DNA of 64,000 nucleotides from an uncultured Eubacteriales bacterium (GTDB taxonomy: Bacteria; Bacillota; Clostridia; Peptostreptococcales; Anaerovoracaceae). Below, piece by piece: positions 7,683 to 17,743 of the stretch; position 1 is the stretch's first letter, and each line of letters starts with the position of its first letter. The stretch covers positions 143,892 to 207,891 of the forward strand of contig UQNJ01000001.1 in NCBI GenBank assembly GCA_900542295.1. Reading direction: 5' to 3'. The notes beneath the pieces were generated by a model, which was not told the DNA's origin, did not search any database, and was given only the letters and a program-made list of their open reading frames with translations. Position numbers and translations under genes: made by a program.

Positions 7683-7732
7683 AAAAAAGGAACTCCGAGA
7701 TTTTCCTTAACAGGATCTATGCTCGGAATCCC
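7683..7732 (-). terminator. intrinsic terminator downstream of the rRNA methyltransferase gene
   Basis: On the minus strand GGATTCCGAG pairs with CTCGGAGTTCC through a six-base GC-rich core with flanking pairs, followed immediately by TTTTTT. It lies 25 bases past the stop of the gene at 7757. Confidence 0.6.
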
Positions 7733-7756
7733 TTGATTTCAAGACTTTTTCGATAT

Positions 7757-8917
7757 TCACTTCTGTACTTTTGACAGAAGACAGACACACTCTGTATGCT
7801 TTGTAAATGGAAAATTATCAAATGGCTTCAGATATTCACATCTATATCCGTAATATTCCATATATTTTATGTTATCCATCAAGGTTTTCGGATTGCATGA
7901 AACATAAACTATTTGATTTACTCCGTATTCTAAAATCTTATCTAATGCCTTAGGCTGAATTCCTACCCTTGGAGGGTCAACCACTATAACATCCGGCTTT
8001 TTTTCAACTGTTTTAAGTATTTCAAACACATCGCCGGCTATAAACTTACAATTATAAAGCTCATTGAGTTTTGCATTCGCCTCAGCGGCAGCGGCCGCTT
8101 CTTCTACCAATTCTATACCAAGAACCTCTTTTGCTTTTAAAGCCAAAATCTGACTTATGGTTCCTGTGCCGCAATAAAGATCAAATACCGTCTTTCCACT
8201 GAAATCATCTATGAGTCCGAGGGCTTGGCTGTAAAGTCTTTCTGCCGCTTCAACATTTGTCTGGAAAAATGAAAATGCACTGACTTTGAATTTCAGTCCC
8301 AATATCTCTTCCATATAATAATCTCTGCCCCATAGTATTTGCATAGAATCGCAAACAACCGCATCTGCAAGATTATCATTTAAAGTCCTCAATATTCCGA
8401 CTATCTTATTATCAGTTTCAAGTGCTAAAAGTCCATTAACAAATGCTTCCTCATCAAACTCGTTCTGCGACGATGTGACGATATTTACCAAAAGTTCTTT
8501 AGTTCTTACTCCTCTTCTTATTATTAGGTTGCGAAGAAACCCAAGATGACTCTTTTTATGATAAAAATCATATTTCTTATTCTCTGCAAATTGCAGTACA
8601 AAAGCTAAAATTCTATTAAAGTCCTCATCTACAAGCTGACACTGATCGACTGTTATAATCGACATATAGTTACCTTTTTTGTGCATTCCCAGTGTCATAG
8701 GACCATCCTTTATAAAATCTCCGAATGTGTACTCCATCTTATTTCTGTATCTGTATCTGCATGGACATCCTTCAATATTATCTATATAACCTGCCGACAC
8801 ACCTTTGTCCGCCATCAGTCTCAGTACTTCGTTTTCCTTTATTTCAAGCTGTTCTTCATAAGACTTCCCCTGATAAATGCAGCCTCCACAAAACTCATCA
8901 TGTTTACAAATATTCAA
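7757..8917 (-). CDS. rlmD: 23S rRNA (uracil-C5)-methyltransferase, RlmD/RlmCD/TrmA family
   Basis: This 386-residue SAM-dependent enzyme makes 5-methyluridine in 23S rRNA. The N-terminus carries Cys4-x5-Cys10-x2-Cys13 and a later Cys in VDQCQLV, the family's [4Fe-4S] ligands. The SAM-binding motif VFDLYCGTGTISQ is near residue 245. The catalytic cysteine is Cys341 in YVSCNPKTL, and the general base is the Glu in HTECV near the end. It lacks the N-terminal TRAM domain of longer family members. The start is TTG at 8917 behind AGGGAGG. Whether it modifies U747, U1939 or both cannot be told from sequence alone. Confidence 0.88.
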   Translation of the reverse strand: MNICKHDEFCGGCIYQGKSYEEQLEIKENEVLRLMADKGVSAGYIDNIEGCPCRYRYRNKMEYTFGDFIKDGPMTLGMHKKGNYMSIITVDQCQLVDEDFNRILAFVLQFAENKKYDFYHKKSHLGFLRNLIIRRGVRTKELLVNIVTSSQNEFDEEAFVNGLLALETDNKIVGILRTLNDNLADAVVCDSMQILWGRDYYMEEILGLKFKVSAFSFFQTNVEAAERLYSQALGLIDDFSGKTVFDLYCGTGTISQILALKAKEVLGIELVEEAAAAAEANAKLNELYNCKFIAGDVFEILKTVEKKPDVIVVDPPRVGIQPKALDKILEYGVNQIVYVSCNPKTLMDNIKYMEYYGYRCEYLKPFDNFPFTKHTECVCLLSKVQK

Positions 8918-8991
8918 TTACAGTAAACCTCCCTTCAAAAAATCACAAAACCATAAAATGTTTTATTTTCACTTAAGTTTGCAATAATTTA

Positions 8992-10206
<1,215 letters not shown>

Positions 10207-10211
10207 TCACA

Positions 10212-10240
10212 TTGCACATTATTGAAATTTATGATAAATT
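10212..10240 (+). promoter_or_regulatory. candidate promoter of the PLP dehydratase gene
   Basis: TTGCAC (10212-10217), a 17-base spacer and TAAATT (10235-10240) precede the gene start by 45 bases. A TATAAT-like stretch directly follows. It is a moderate match only. Confidence 0.35.
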
Positions 10241-10284
10241 ATAATTAGTTAAATATTTCTAAAGTAATATTAAAGGAGTCACAC

Positions 10285-11250
10285 ATGATTAACATTAAAG
10301 ACATCGAAGCAGCTTACGAGAGAATTGAAAAATATGTTTGGAAAACAAGACTCGAAAAAAGTCTCTATCTCAGCGATGGTGACACTGAAGCTTACATGAA
10401 GTTAGAATGTGAACAGCCTGTTGTCAAGAATTTCAAGCTGAGAGGAGTTTTGGGAAAACTGACTCTTCTTACAGAAGAACAATTAAAAAAAGGCTACGGT
10501 ACAATATCTTCGGGAAATCAGGGCGTATCCGTTGCCTACGCTTCACAGCTTCTAAATCTGGATAAGCCTTACATAGTTGTTCCTGAGACAACACCTAAGC
10601 CTAAACTGGAAAAAATGGAAAAATTCGGCGCAGACATTCATTTCTTCGGCAAAAGTTTTGATGAAGCCAACGGTCTTGGCGAAGCAATTTTTGAAGAAAA
10701 GGAAATGGTTAAAATAGATGCCAGAGAAGATGTTGAAGGTCTTTACGGTACAGGCACCATAGGTATGGAAATATTGCAGCAGCTTCCTGATGTAGATGTT
10801 GTTCTCATTCCTAAGGGAAGCGGCGGGGACTGTATTGCCAACGGCTCATATTTCAGACAGGCAAAACCTGATGTGAAAATAATCGCAGTAGAGCCTGAAA
10901 ACTCACCGTCTCTTACTACAAACTTAAAAACAGGTGTATGGACAAAGTTCTTTGACTCCCCTGAAGATGCCATCATGCAGAGTCTTGTGGGCGGATGTGC
11001 TAAAAACACTTTCGACAATGCAAAGGACTGCATAGATGATATATTGTTGGTTTCAGACGATGAAGTTCGTGACGCAATCTATGAAATGGCACAGAACGAA
11101 AAGGTTATCGCAGAACCTGACAGTGCAGCCGTATATGCAGCATACAAAAAATATCGCCACATGTTTGAAGGCAAAAAAACCGCAATGATTATCACAGGAG
11201 GAAACATCTCAAAAGAGCTGTTTAAAGAGATAATTTCAAGCCATAAATAG
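10285..11250 (+). CDS. PLP-dependent threonine/serine dehydratase-like enzyme (fold type II)
   Basis: This 321-residue protein belongs to the IlvA/TdcB/serine racemase group of PLP enzymes. These deaminate serine or threonine to a 2-oxoacid and ammonia, or handle related amino acids. The PLP lysine lies in NFKLRG near residue 52. SSGNQG at about 74-79 is the substrate and carboxylate loop. GSGGDC near residue 176 is the phosphate-binding glycine loop. No ACT regulatory domain is present, so it is a short catabolic or racemase-like form. AAAGGAGT lies upstream of the ATG. It is a single gene, divergent from tgt and convergent with queA. A second member of the family is at 27418-28395. Confidence 0.8.
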   Translation: MINIKDIEAAYERIEKYVWKTRLEKSLYLSDGDTEAYMKLECEQPVVKNFKLRGVLGKLTLLTEEQLKKGYGTISSGNQGVSVAYASQLLNLDKPYIVVPETTPKPKLEKMEKFGADIHFFGKSFDEANGLGEAIFEEKEMVKIDAREDVEGLYGTGTIGMEILQQLPDVDVVLIPKGSGGDCIANGSYFRQAKPDVKIIAVEPENSPSLTTNLKTGVWTKFFDSPEDAIMQSLVGGCAKNTFDNAKDCIDDILLVSDDEVRDAIYEMAQNEKVIAEPDSAAVYAAYKKYRHMFEGKKTAMIITGGNISKELFKEIISSHK

Positions 11251-11255
11251 TTAAA

Positions 11256-11290
11256 CAAAAAAAGCCGCATGTATCCCATGCGGCTTTTTC
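11256..11290. terminator. bidirectional terminator between dehydratase and queA
   Basis: A perfect 13-base stem AAAAAGCCGCATG / CATGCGGCTTTTT with a five-base loop, T-rich on both strands, fills the gap between the two convergent genes. Confidence 0.93.
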
Positions 11291-11291
11291 A

Positions 11292-12341
11292 CTAAATTAT
11301 AAGCATCGCGTCTCCGTAACTGAAAAACCTGTATTTTTCCTTTACGGCAAGGTCATAGGCTTTTAATATTTCCTCTCTGTCATAAAGTGCAGAAATAAGC
11401 ATAAGCAGAGTGGATTTTGGCAGATGAAAATTGGTTATCAATCCGTCAACTAACTTAAATTCATATCCCGGATAAATAAATATGTCGGTACTGCCCTGAC
11501 CCGGCTTTAGTACATATCTCTGTGATGCCTCATCAAATACCGCAGCACTCTCCAGAGTCCTCGACGATGTGGTTCCAACCGATATGACTCTCCCTCCTGA
11601 AGCTATGGTCTCATTTACTATGGATGATGTTTCTTCGCTGACCCAGTATTCTTCAAAATGCATATGATGTTCTTCTATATTTTCAACCTTTACAGGTCTG
11701 AAAGTTCCTATTCCCACATGAAGAGTCACATACGCAAGTTTTACGCCCTTTTCCTTTGCCTTTTCCAGCAATTCCTCAGTAAAATGAAGCCCTGCCGTAG
11801 GGGCAGCCACCGAGCCCTCATTGCAGCAGTATACAGTCTGATACATGTCTTTGTCTTCATCATCACTTGGTCTTTCTATATAAGGCGGCAGCGGCATTCT
11901 GCCTATTTCTTCAAGTCTTTCCAAAAAAATACCGTCATACATGAATCTGGCATATCTTGTTCCGTCTTCACCATATCCCTCTATGACAGCCTTAAAGCTT
12001 CCGTCGTCTGTAAAAGACACCACATCCCCTGCCTTAAGTCTTTTTCCGGGGCGAACCATGGTCTCCCATACATCTCCCTCTATTCGCTTTATAAGAAGAA
12101 ACTCTACTTTTGCGCCGGTCTTTTCTTTGGTGCCGAATATCCTTGCCGGAATCACCTTGGAGTCGTTCATGACAAGGCAATCTCCCTCATTAAGATAGTC
12201 AAGTATATCATAAAATTTGCACTGCCCTATGCTTTTTTCTTTTCTGTTAAGTACCATAAGACGGCAGCTGTCCCTGTTTTCAAGGGGTCTTTGAGCTATC
12301 AGCTCTTTTGGCAGTTCGTAATCAAAGCTGTTTATATTCAT
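11292..12341 (-). CDS. queA: S-adenosylmethionine:tRNA ribosyltransferase-isomerase
   Basis: This 349-residue enzyme transfers and isomerises the ribosyl part of SAM onto preQ1 in tRNA, giving epoxyqueuosine. Family blocks are clear: [15 protein letters not shown] at the start, [27 protein letters not shown] near the middle, [10 protein letters not shown], and [15 protein letters not shown] near the end. Length is normal. Its start overlaps the stop of ruvB by four bases, giving the common clostridial order ruvC-ruvA-ruvB-queA. The following step, epoxyqueuosine reduction, can be done by the QueH encoded at 56.2 kb. Confidence 0.96.
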   Translation of the reverse strand: MNINSFDYELPKELIAQRPLENRDSCRLMVLNRKEKSIGQCKFYDILDYLNEGDCLVMNDSKVIPARIFGTKEKTGAKVEFLLIKRIEGDVWETMVRPGKRLKAGDVVSFTDDGSFKAVIEGYGEDGTRYARFMYDGIFLERLEEIGRMPLPPYIERPSDDEDKDMYQTVYCCNEGSVAAPTAGLHFTEELLEKAKEKGVKLAYVTLHVGIGTFRPVKVENIEEHHMHFEEYWVSEETSSIVNETIASGGRVISVGTTSSRTLESAAVFDEASQRYVLKPGQGSTDIFIYPGYEFKLVDGLITNFHLPKSTLLMLISALYDREEILKAYDLAVKEKYRFFSYGDAMLII

Positions 12342-13348
12342 ATATTATCCTCCGGAGGCGTCAATCCCAAATGTTTGTATGCAAGAGATGTAACTATACG
12401 ACCCTTGGGAGTTCTGCTTAAAAATCCTATCTGCATAAGATACGGCTCATATGCCTCCTCTATCGTAACCCTTTCTTCTCCTATGGAAGCGGCAATAGTG
12501 TCTATCCCTACGGGACCGCCTCCGAATCTTTCTATTATTGCAGTCAAAATTTCTCTGTCAAGCCTCTCAAGCCCCATTTCATCTATCTGTAATGCATTAA
12601 GCCCTTCTCTCGTTATGTCGCTGTTTATAGTACCCTCGCCTCTTACCTGGGAAAAATCTCTTATCCTCTTTAATATCCTGTTTGCCACTCTTGGCGTTCC
12701 CCGTGACCGTCTTGCCATTTCCATGACTGATTCATCGTCTGCATATATTCCCAATATTCCTGCGGATCTTTTTATTATCTCAGCCAGCTCATCTGTATTA
12801 TAAAGTTCAAATTTGCTTAATACACCGAAACGATCTCTGAGAGGCGCCGAAAGACTGCCTGCTCTTGTTGTAGCCCCAATCAGAGTAAATTTTGATAAAT
12901 CGAGCCTTATGGAACGAGCCGACGGCCCTTTACCTATGATTATATCTATGGCAAAATCCTCCATCGCCGAGTACAAAACTTCTTCAACCGATCGATTAAG
13001 CCTATGAATTTCATCTATAAACAGTACATCGTTTTCGTTGAGATTGGTAAGTATCGCAGCTAAGTCACCGGCTCTGTCTATTGCCGGACCTGATGTTATC
13101 TTTATATCTACGCCAAGTTCATTTGCTATAATACCTGCCATTGTAGTCTTTCCCAGTCCCGGGGGACCGTAAAAAAGAACATGGTCAAGAGGTTCGCCTC
13201 TTAGCTTGGCAGCCTCTATAAAAATCTTAAGATTTTCTTTTGCATTTTTTTGTCCTATATAATCATCAATTCGCTGAGGCCTTAGATTCGTTTCTTGCCT
13301 GAGCTCACCTGGACTTATATTTGCAGATGTTATTCTTTCGTTATCCAT
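12338..13348 (-). CDS. ruvB: Holliday junction branch-migration ATPase RuvB
   Basis: This 336-residue AAA+ motor drives branch migration with RuvA at recombination junctions. It has Walker [10 protein letters not shown] near residue 65, Walker B in [13 protein letters not shown], sensor 1 in [19 protein letters not shown] with its arginine finger, and the C-terminal winged helix ([13 protein letters not shown]). Length is typical. It lies 11 bases after ruvA and overlaps queA by four bases, so it is co-transcribed with both. Confidence 0.98.
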   Translation of the reverse strand: MDNERITSANISPGELRQETNLRPQRIDDYIGQKNAKENLKIFIEAAKLRGEPLDHVLFYGPPGLGKTTMAGIIANELGVDIKITSGPAIDRAGDLAAILTNLNENDVLFIDEIHRLNRSVEEVLYSAMEDFAIDIIIGKGPSARSIRLDLSKFTLIGATTRAGSLSAPLRDRFGVLSKFELYNTDELAEIIKRSAGILGIYADDESVMEMARRSRGTPRVANRILKRIRDFSQVRGEGTINSDITREGLNALQIDEMGLERLDREILTAIIERFGGGPVGIDTIAASIGEERVTIEEAYEPYLMQIGFLSRTPKGRIVTSLAYKHLGLTPPEDNI

Positions 13349-13359
13349 TACTTACCTTC

Positions 13360-13965
13360 TCAAAACAAATTTTTAAGGGCTCTTTTGATGTATTCTTCAC
13401 TTGAAAGTCCCTCTTCATTTACAGATGATACTGCACCGAATGCCTCTGCTTTGGTATATCCTAATGATATGAGAGCATTTATGGCCTCTCCTCTGCTGTC
13501 TGAACGATCCGGATCACCGCCTGCCGTAAACATTGAAACCGCCCCTTTGTCTTCGATCGGAGAACCTATTTTGTCCTTAAGCTCGAGGATAATTCTTTCC
13601 GCAGTTTTCTTTCCTATTCCGTTTGCTCTTGCTATTTCTTTGGCATCCTCAAAAGCTATTGCTCGTTTAATCTCATCTGATGTCAATGTTCCTGTTATGG
13701 ACATTGCACCCTTTGCACCTACGCCGCTTACCGTTATAAGTTTTTCAAAGAGCTCAAGGGCTTCTCTGTTGTGAAATCCATAGAGGCTTATATTGTCTTC
13801 TTTAACTATCATGGAGGTATACACCTGAATAGTCTCCCCCTCTCCGTATCTGTATATCGGAGAATTGGCGGGAAGAAATATTCTCATACCTATACCGGAT
13901 TGAGTTTCCATTACTATTCCGCCATTTACATTCATGCTGTAAATGCCTTTAATATATCTTATCAT
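13360..13965 (-). CDS. ruvA: Holliday junction DNA-binding protein RuvA
   Basis: This 201-residue protein forms the tetramer that holds the four-way junction for RuvB. An N-terminal OB domain (MIRYIKGIYSMNVNG) is followed by tandem helix-hairpin-helix motifs around residues 70-130 (LITVSGVGAKGAMSI and IARANGIGKKTAERII). The C-terminal domain (GEAINALISLGYTKAEA) contacts RuvB. It begins seven bases after ruvC. Confidence 0.97.
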   Translation of the reverse strand: MIRYIKGIYSMNVNGGIVMETQSGIGMRIFLPANSPIYRYGEGETIQVYTSMIVKEDNISLYGFHNREALELFEKLITVSGVGAKGAMSITGTLTSDEIKRAIAFEDAKEIARANGIGKKTAERIILELKDKIGSPIEDKGAVSMFTAGGDPDRSDSRGEAINALISLGYTKAEAFGAVSSVNEEGLSSEEYIKRALKNLF

Positions 13966-13972
13966 AATCGGT

Positions 13973-14467
13973 TCAGATTCCTTTCAGAATATCTCGTCTG
14001 TTCTTAGAATGAGCATGACATATCGCTGCTGCCAATGCATCTGCCGTATCGTCAGGCTTAGGCACTGTTCTTAAGTTTAACATAGTCTTAACCATAAACT
14101 GCACCTGTTTTTTGTCTGCACGGCCATATCCCACCAGAGCCTGTTTAATCTGGAGCGGAGTATATTCTCCTATAGGCAGTCCTCCGTTGGCGCAAGCCAA
14201 AACGGCGACACCTCTTGCTTCTCCGACCAGAATAGCAGTCTTTGCGTTATTGTTGAAAAAGAGTTCTTCTATTGATGCCTCGTCAGGTTTATATATTTTT
14301 ATCAGCTCTGTAAGTCCGTCATAAAGGCGCTTGAGTCTATCCGCCATTTCCATAGATGTATCGGTAAGTATTGCACCGTAATCCACCACAGAAAACTTAT
14401 TTCCTGTAATATCTATAATTCCGTACCCGAGTATCGCATATCCCGGGTCAATGCCTAAAATACGCAC
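13973..14467 (-). CDS. ruvC: Holliday junction resolvase RuvC
   Basis: This 164-residue RNase H-fold endonuclease resolves Holliday junctions. The catalytic acids appear in order: Asp7 in MRILGIDPG, Glu near residue 67 in ASIEELFF, and the C-terminal pair in [12 protein letters not shown]. It opens the ruvCAB-queA operon, with a good promoter 35 bases upstream. Confidence 0.97.
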   Translation of the reverse strand: MRILGIDPGYAILGYGIIDITGNKFSVVDYGAILTDTSMEMADRLKRLYDGLTELIKIYKPDEASIEELFFNNNAKTAILVGEARGVAVLACANGGLPIGEYTPLQIKQALVGYGRADKKQVQFMVKTMLNLRTVPKPDDTADALAAAICHAHSKNRRDILKGI

Positions 14468-14501
14468 TGTTTCCCTCTGTCTTTCCTTATGTTTTCAAAA
14501 A

Positions 14502-14530
14502 ATTATAACATACAAACATTTGTTTGTCAT
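14502..14530 (-). promoter_or_regulatory. promoter of the ruvCAB-queA operon
   Basis: Minus strand: ATGACA (14525-14530), 17-base spacer, perfect TATAAT (14502-14507), ending 35 bases before the ruvC start. It is back-to-back with the LysR gene promoter, with only ten bases between the two -35 boxes. Confidence 0.7.
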
Positions 14531-14540
14531 CCTTTTGAAG

Positions 14541-14568
14541 TTGACTTTTTTTACTTATTATATATAAT
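14541..14568 (+). promoter_or_regulatory. promoter of the LysR-type regulator gene
   Basis: TTGACT (14541-14546), 16-base spacer and perfect TATAAT (14563-14568) lie 63 bases before the start codon. Such divergent spacing is a common place for LysR-type autoregulation. Confidence 0.7.
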
Positions 14569-14631
14569 TAAGTTACATCAATTACTTTCAGTTACTTATA
14601 AAGTATTACAATAAAAAGGACAACCACTTTT

Positions 14632-15519
14632 ATGAACACTACTCACATTAAATCATTTTTATATGTATCACAATACAACAGCATTTCAAAAGCAGCAGAC
14701 CGACTCAATTACTCCACTTCCACAATTTATGAGCACCTTAAGGCCTTAGAACACGAAGTTGGAGTAAACTTATATAACAGCACCAACAGTGGCATCAACC
14801 TTACAGAAAACGGTGAGATATTTCTGGAGTATGCTACCAAAATTCTTGATATAGTTGACGATATACATAATACATTTTATCAGTCAGGCAACAGGCTGCG
14901 TATATCTGCCAGTGAATCCAGTGACTTCTTTGTAATGAAACCACTGATGGAAAAATTCATGACAAAATATCCTGATGTGGAAATCGATTACACAAAAAGA
15001 CTAACGGAAGCCTCCGTTGACAAGCTGCTTCGCAACCTTATCGATATGGCGGTTATATCAGAGCCGTCATTTACTACATCGAAATTAAAATGTGATTTTC
15101 TCTGCAAGCTTCCATTGTCTTTTGTAGCTTCCCCAAGCCACATCTGTTTTAAAGACGGTATCACAAAATCCCGTGATAAGAATACTCTTCTTTCCACAAT
15201 GGAATTTTCAGTTTTGTCAACGCTGTTGACCTCAAAAGGGATTTTCTTTTCCGATTATTTCCATACTAAAAACAACATCGGTGACTTACATACCTTGAGA
15301 AAGCTTGCTCTTGAGGGTAACGGCATTGCTCTTCTTCCTACTTCATTCATTGAAAATGAACTAAAAGAAAACACACTCAAAGCTGTTCCTGAATTAGAGT
15401 TGGATTTTTACAGCAAAATATATATTCTGACACAGCTTAACAATAAAAAGCCCAATGCATCAGTAAATAATTTCATCCAGCTTGCTCATTCTCTTCTGGC
15501 AACAAATGTAATATCATAA
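14632..15519 (+). CDS. LysR-family transcriptional regulator
   Basis: This 295-residue protein has an N-terminal winged helix-turn-helix (residues 1-60; SISKAADRLNYSTSTIYEHLKALE) and a periplasmic-binding-like effector domain from about residue 90. The recognition helix is typical of the family. It is divergent from ruvC and convergent with etfA, so its targets are not obvious from position. It could act on the divergent promoter region or on distant genes. The effector is unknown. Confidence 0.9.
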   Translation: MNTTHIKSFLYVSQYNSISKAADRLNYSTSTIYEHLKALEHEVGVNLYNSTNSGINLTENGEIFLEYATKILDIVDDIHNTFYQSGNRLRISASESSDFFVMKPLMEKFMTKYPDVEIDYTKRLTEASVDKLLRNLIDMAVISEPSFTTSKLKCDFLCKLPLSFVASPSHICFKDGITKSRDKNTLLSTMEFSVLSTLLTSKGIFFSDYFHTKNNIGDLHTLRKLALEGNGIALLPTSFIENELKENTLKAVPELELDFYSKIYILTQLNNKKPNASVNNFIQLAHSLLATNVIS

Positions 15520-15596
15520 AGCAGCAGTAACGATTCTTGCCGTTAGACAGTGATACATAAAACAGTTATTTTAAAAATACTTTAAGGATTGTTTTC

Positions 15597-15631
15597 AAAA
15601 AACTGCGTGACCGGAGTCACACAGTTTTTTT
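15597..15631 (+). terminator. terminator of the LysR gene
   Basis: A stem AAAAAACTG-GTGAC / GTCAC-CAGTTTTTT, with one mismatch and a four-base loop, ends in seven T residues. Confidence 0.88.
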
Positions 15632-15726
15632 GTCACAAGGCCTTCTTAATCAATATCAGCACTCATAGCCGATGGCTTGATGTTTCGCACGATTTATGAG
15701 CTCAGAGAGACTTATAGTCCCATAAT

Positions 15727-15760
15727 TCAAAATGGCAGAGTAACTTTCTCTCTGCCATTT
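15727..15760 (-). terminator. terminator of the etfA-ending operon
   Basis: An 11-base perfect stem AAATGGCAGAG / CTCTGCCATTT lies ten bases past the etfA stop and is followed on the minus strand by a short T run. It closes the long minus-strand run from 32.3 kb. Confidence 0.75.
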
Positions 15761-15770
15761 ATAATAATTA

Positions 15771-16904
15771 TTATCTGTCTGCCTTTACAGCCTTTATGGA
15801 TTCTATAAGCTGAGGAACCACTTTGTAAAGATCTCCCGTAATACCGTAATCAGCAACTTCAAATATAGGCGCTGATTCATTCTTGTTAACTGCAATAATA
15901 CACTCTGAGTCTTGCATTCCCGCTTTATGCTGTATTGCCCCGGAAATACCTAACGCTACATATATTTTAGGGTGTACTGTCTTTCCTGTCTGCCCTACCT
16001 GGTGATCTGCACCTATCCAGCCTGCGTCAACACATGCTCTTGAAGAGCCTACAACACCGCCCAGTACATCTGCCAGTTCTTCTGCAAGCTTTATTCCTTT
16101 TTCTACATCTTTGCTTATTCCTCTGCCTACAGATACGACTACTTCTGCACCTATAAGATCTACCATCTTCTTAGCGGCTTTTACAACCTCTACAACCTCT
16201 GTCTTTATGTCATCCTTTACAAGGTTAAATTCAGGATGCATGATTTCAACTTCTGCCGCAGAAGCTTCACAATAACTTCCTCTTTTCATTACTCCCGGAC
16301 GAACCGTTGCCATCGCCGGGCGGAACCTCGGACAAATTATGGAAGCCATCAGATGTCCTCCAAAGGCAGGTCTTGTCATCTTAAGATCCTTGGACACATA
16401 GTGATCTTCTCCCGATAGTTTTACTTTTTCAGTCTTTTCTATGCGTTCTTCGGTAAGAGTCGAGGATTCTGAAAGAAAAGCCTTATATTTATCCATATCT
16501 ATGTCAAGATGAGTGCAGTCGGCGCAAAGCCCTGTATGAAGTCTTGCTGCACATCTTGGTGCCAAATCTCTTCCTATATTAGAGGCTCCGAATAAAAGAA
16601 CCTCCGGTTTGTATTCTTTCACCGCTTCTGTAATGACTTTCGTATATCCGTCGGTAGTATAATATCTGAGCAAAGGACTGTTGTAAACCAGTACCTTATC
16701 TGCACCGTATCCTCCTATCTCTGATGCAAGGCTGTCCACATCCTCTCCTAAGAGAACGCCCGCAAGATTAACTCCTAACTCATCTGCAAGTTTTCTTCCT
16801 TCTGAAATCAGTTCTATAGTAGTAGGCATTAGCTTGCCGTCCCGCTGTTCACAGAATACCCAAACATCTTTGAATGCAGCAATATCTGAACTGTTATATA
16901 CCAT
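15771..16904 (-). CDS. etfA: electron transfer flavoprotein alpha subunit
   Basis: EtfA pairs with EtfB to carry electrons to or from acyl-CoA dehydrogenase. In anaerobes the pair can bifurcate electrons from NADH to crotonyl-CoA and ferredoxin. I choose the ATG at 16904, eight bases after GGAG (377 residues); a GTG two codons upstream sits too close to that site. The C-terminal FAD domain shows VVSVGRGISK, GSSRACVDAGWIGADHQVGQ and VALGISGAIQHKAGM. It has no N-terminal ferredoxin extension, unlike some bifurcating EtfA proteins. It is last of the bcd-etfB-etfA series. Confidence 0.95.
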   Translation of the reverse strand: MVYNSSDIAAFKDVWVFCEQRDGKLMPTTIELISEGRKLADELGVNLAGVLLGEDVDSLASEIGGYGADKVLVYNSPLLRYYTTDGYTKVITEAVKEYKPEVLLFGASNIGRDLAPRCAARLHTGLCADCTHLDIDMDKYKAFLSESSTLTEERIEKTEKVKLSGEDHYVSKDLKMTRPAFGGHLMASIICPRFRPAMATVRPGVMKRGSYCEASAAEVEIMHPEFNLVKDDIKTEVVEVVKAAKKMVDLIGAEVVVSVGRGISKDVEKGIKLAEELADVLGGVVGSSRACVDAGWIGADHQVGQTGKTVHPKIYVALGISGAIQHKAGMQDSECIIAVNKNESAPIFEVADYGITGDLYKVVPQLIESIKAVKADR

Positions 16905-16921
16905 TTTCACCTCTCCTTTTC

Positions 16922-17722
16922 CTAAATCAAATGCTTATCAGCCAAAATACCTGCCAACTTATCTGCAGTTGCTCTGCCGTCTCCCTCAAGCATCACACCT
17001 TCGCCTTTCAGAGGAGGTGTAAAGGAAGTAAGAATATTGGTCGGAGAACCCTGAAGTCCTATGGTTGTCTTGTCTATAAGCGGATGATCCTTTAATGTTT
17101 CAAAGTCCATTACAGTAAGAGGCTTGCTGTATGCTTCAAGTATCTGATCGATAGACATATAACGAGGAGTATTAAGCTCTTTTATGCAAGTTATCATACA
17201 TGGAGTTTTTACTTTAATGGTCATATATCCGTCTTCAAGCATCCTCATTACAGCAAGTGTATTGCCGTCTTTTTCAATTTTGCCTGCATATGTAACCTGC
17301 GGTATTCCAAGCTTCTCAGCCATTTGAGGTCCAACTTGAGCAGTATCTCCGTCGATAGCCTGACGGCCTGCAAAAATTATATCTTCCTCTCCTAATCCGT
17401 ATGTATCAACCGCAGCTGCAAGTATTTGTGAAGTTGCATATGTGTCTGATCCTCCGAATTCTCTTGCAGTAACAAGTACACCTTCGTCAACTCCCATTGC
17501 CATAAGCTCACGAAGCATTCCTTCTGCCGGAGGTGGCCCCATAGTAATTGCTGCTACCTTACATCCATATTTATCTTTTAATGACAATGCCGCTTCCACA
17601 GCATTCAAATCATCCGGATTGATAATTGTTTTCATGGAACCTCTGTCTAAGGTTCCGTCTGGCTTTACTGAAACTTTTCCGGAAGTATCCGGCACTTGTT
17701 TCACAGTTACTAAAATTCTCAT
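16922..17722 (-). CDS. etfB: electron transfer flavoprotein beta subunit
   Basis: This 266-residue partner of EtfA has the family signatures MRILVTVKQVPDTSG, NPDDLNAVEAALSLKD, GRQAIDGDTAQVGPQMAE and VKTPCMITCIKELN. In bifurcating Etf complexes this subunit holds the NADH-interacting beta-FAD; whether it does so here cannot be proved by eye. It lies 21 bases after the acyl-CoA dehydrogenase gene and 17 bases before etfA. Confidence 0.95.
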   Translation of the reverse strand: MRILVTVKQVPDTSGKVSVKPDGTLDRGSMKTIINPDDLNAVEAALSLKDKYGCKVAAITMGPPPAEGMLRELMAMGVDEGVLVTAREFGGSDTYATSQILAAAVDTYGLGEEDIIFAGRQAIDGDTAQVGPQMAEKLGIPQVTYAGKIEKDGNTLAVMRMLEDGYMTIKVKTPCMITCIKELNTPRYMSIDQILEAYSKPLTVMDFETLKDHPLIDKTTIGLQGSPTNILTSFTPPLKGEGVMLEGDGRATADKLAGILADKHLI

Positions 17723-17743
17723 AATATGTAATTGCCCTCCTGT

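Larger units (their letters stand above)
7014..7756. other. decayed intergenic region
   Basis: About 740 bases without an intact gene. The part next to the AbrB-like gene is AT-rich and should hold the methyltransferase operon promoter. The part near 7380-7660 has broken minus-strand coding potential, including an ABC-transporter-like fragment noted separately. A terminator for the right-hand gene lies at 7683-7732. The region looks like the scar side of an inserted island. Confidence 0.5.

Noticed and set aside
10285..11250. Calling the first dehydratase ilvA of isoleucine synthesis
   Set aside because: It lacks the C-terminal ACT domain and has no isoleucine pathway neighbours. Only the general family is supported.
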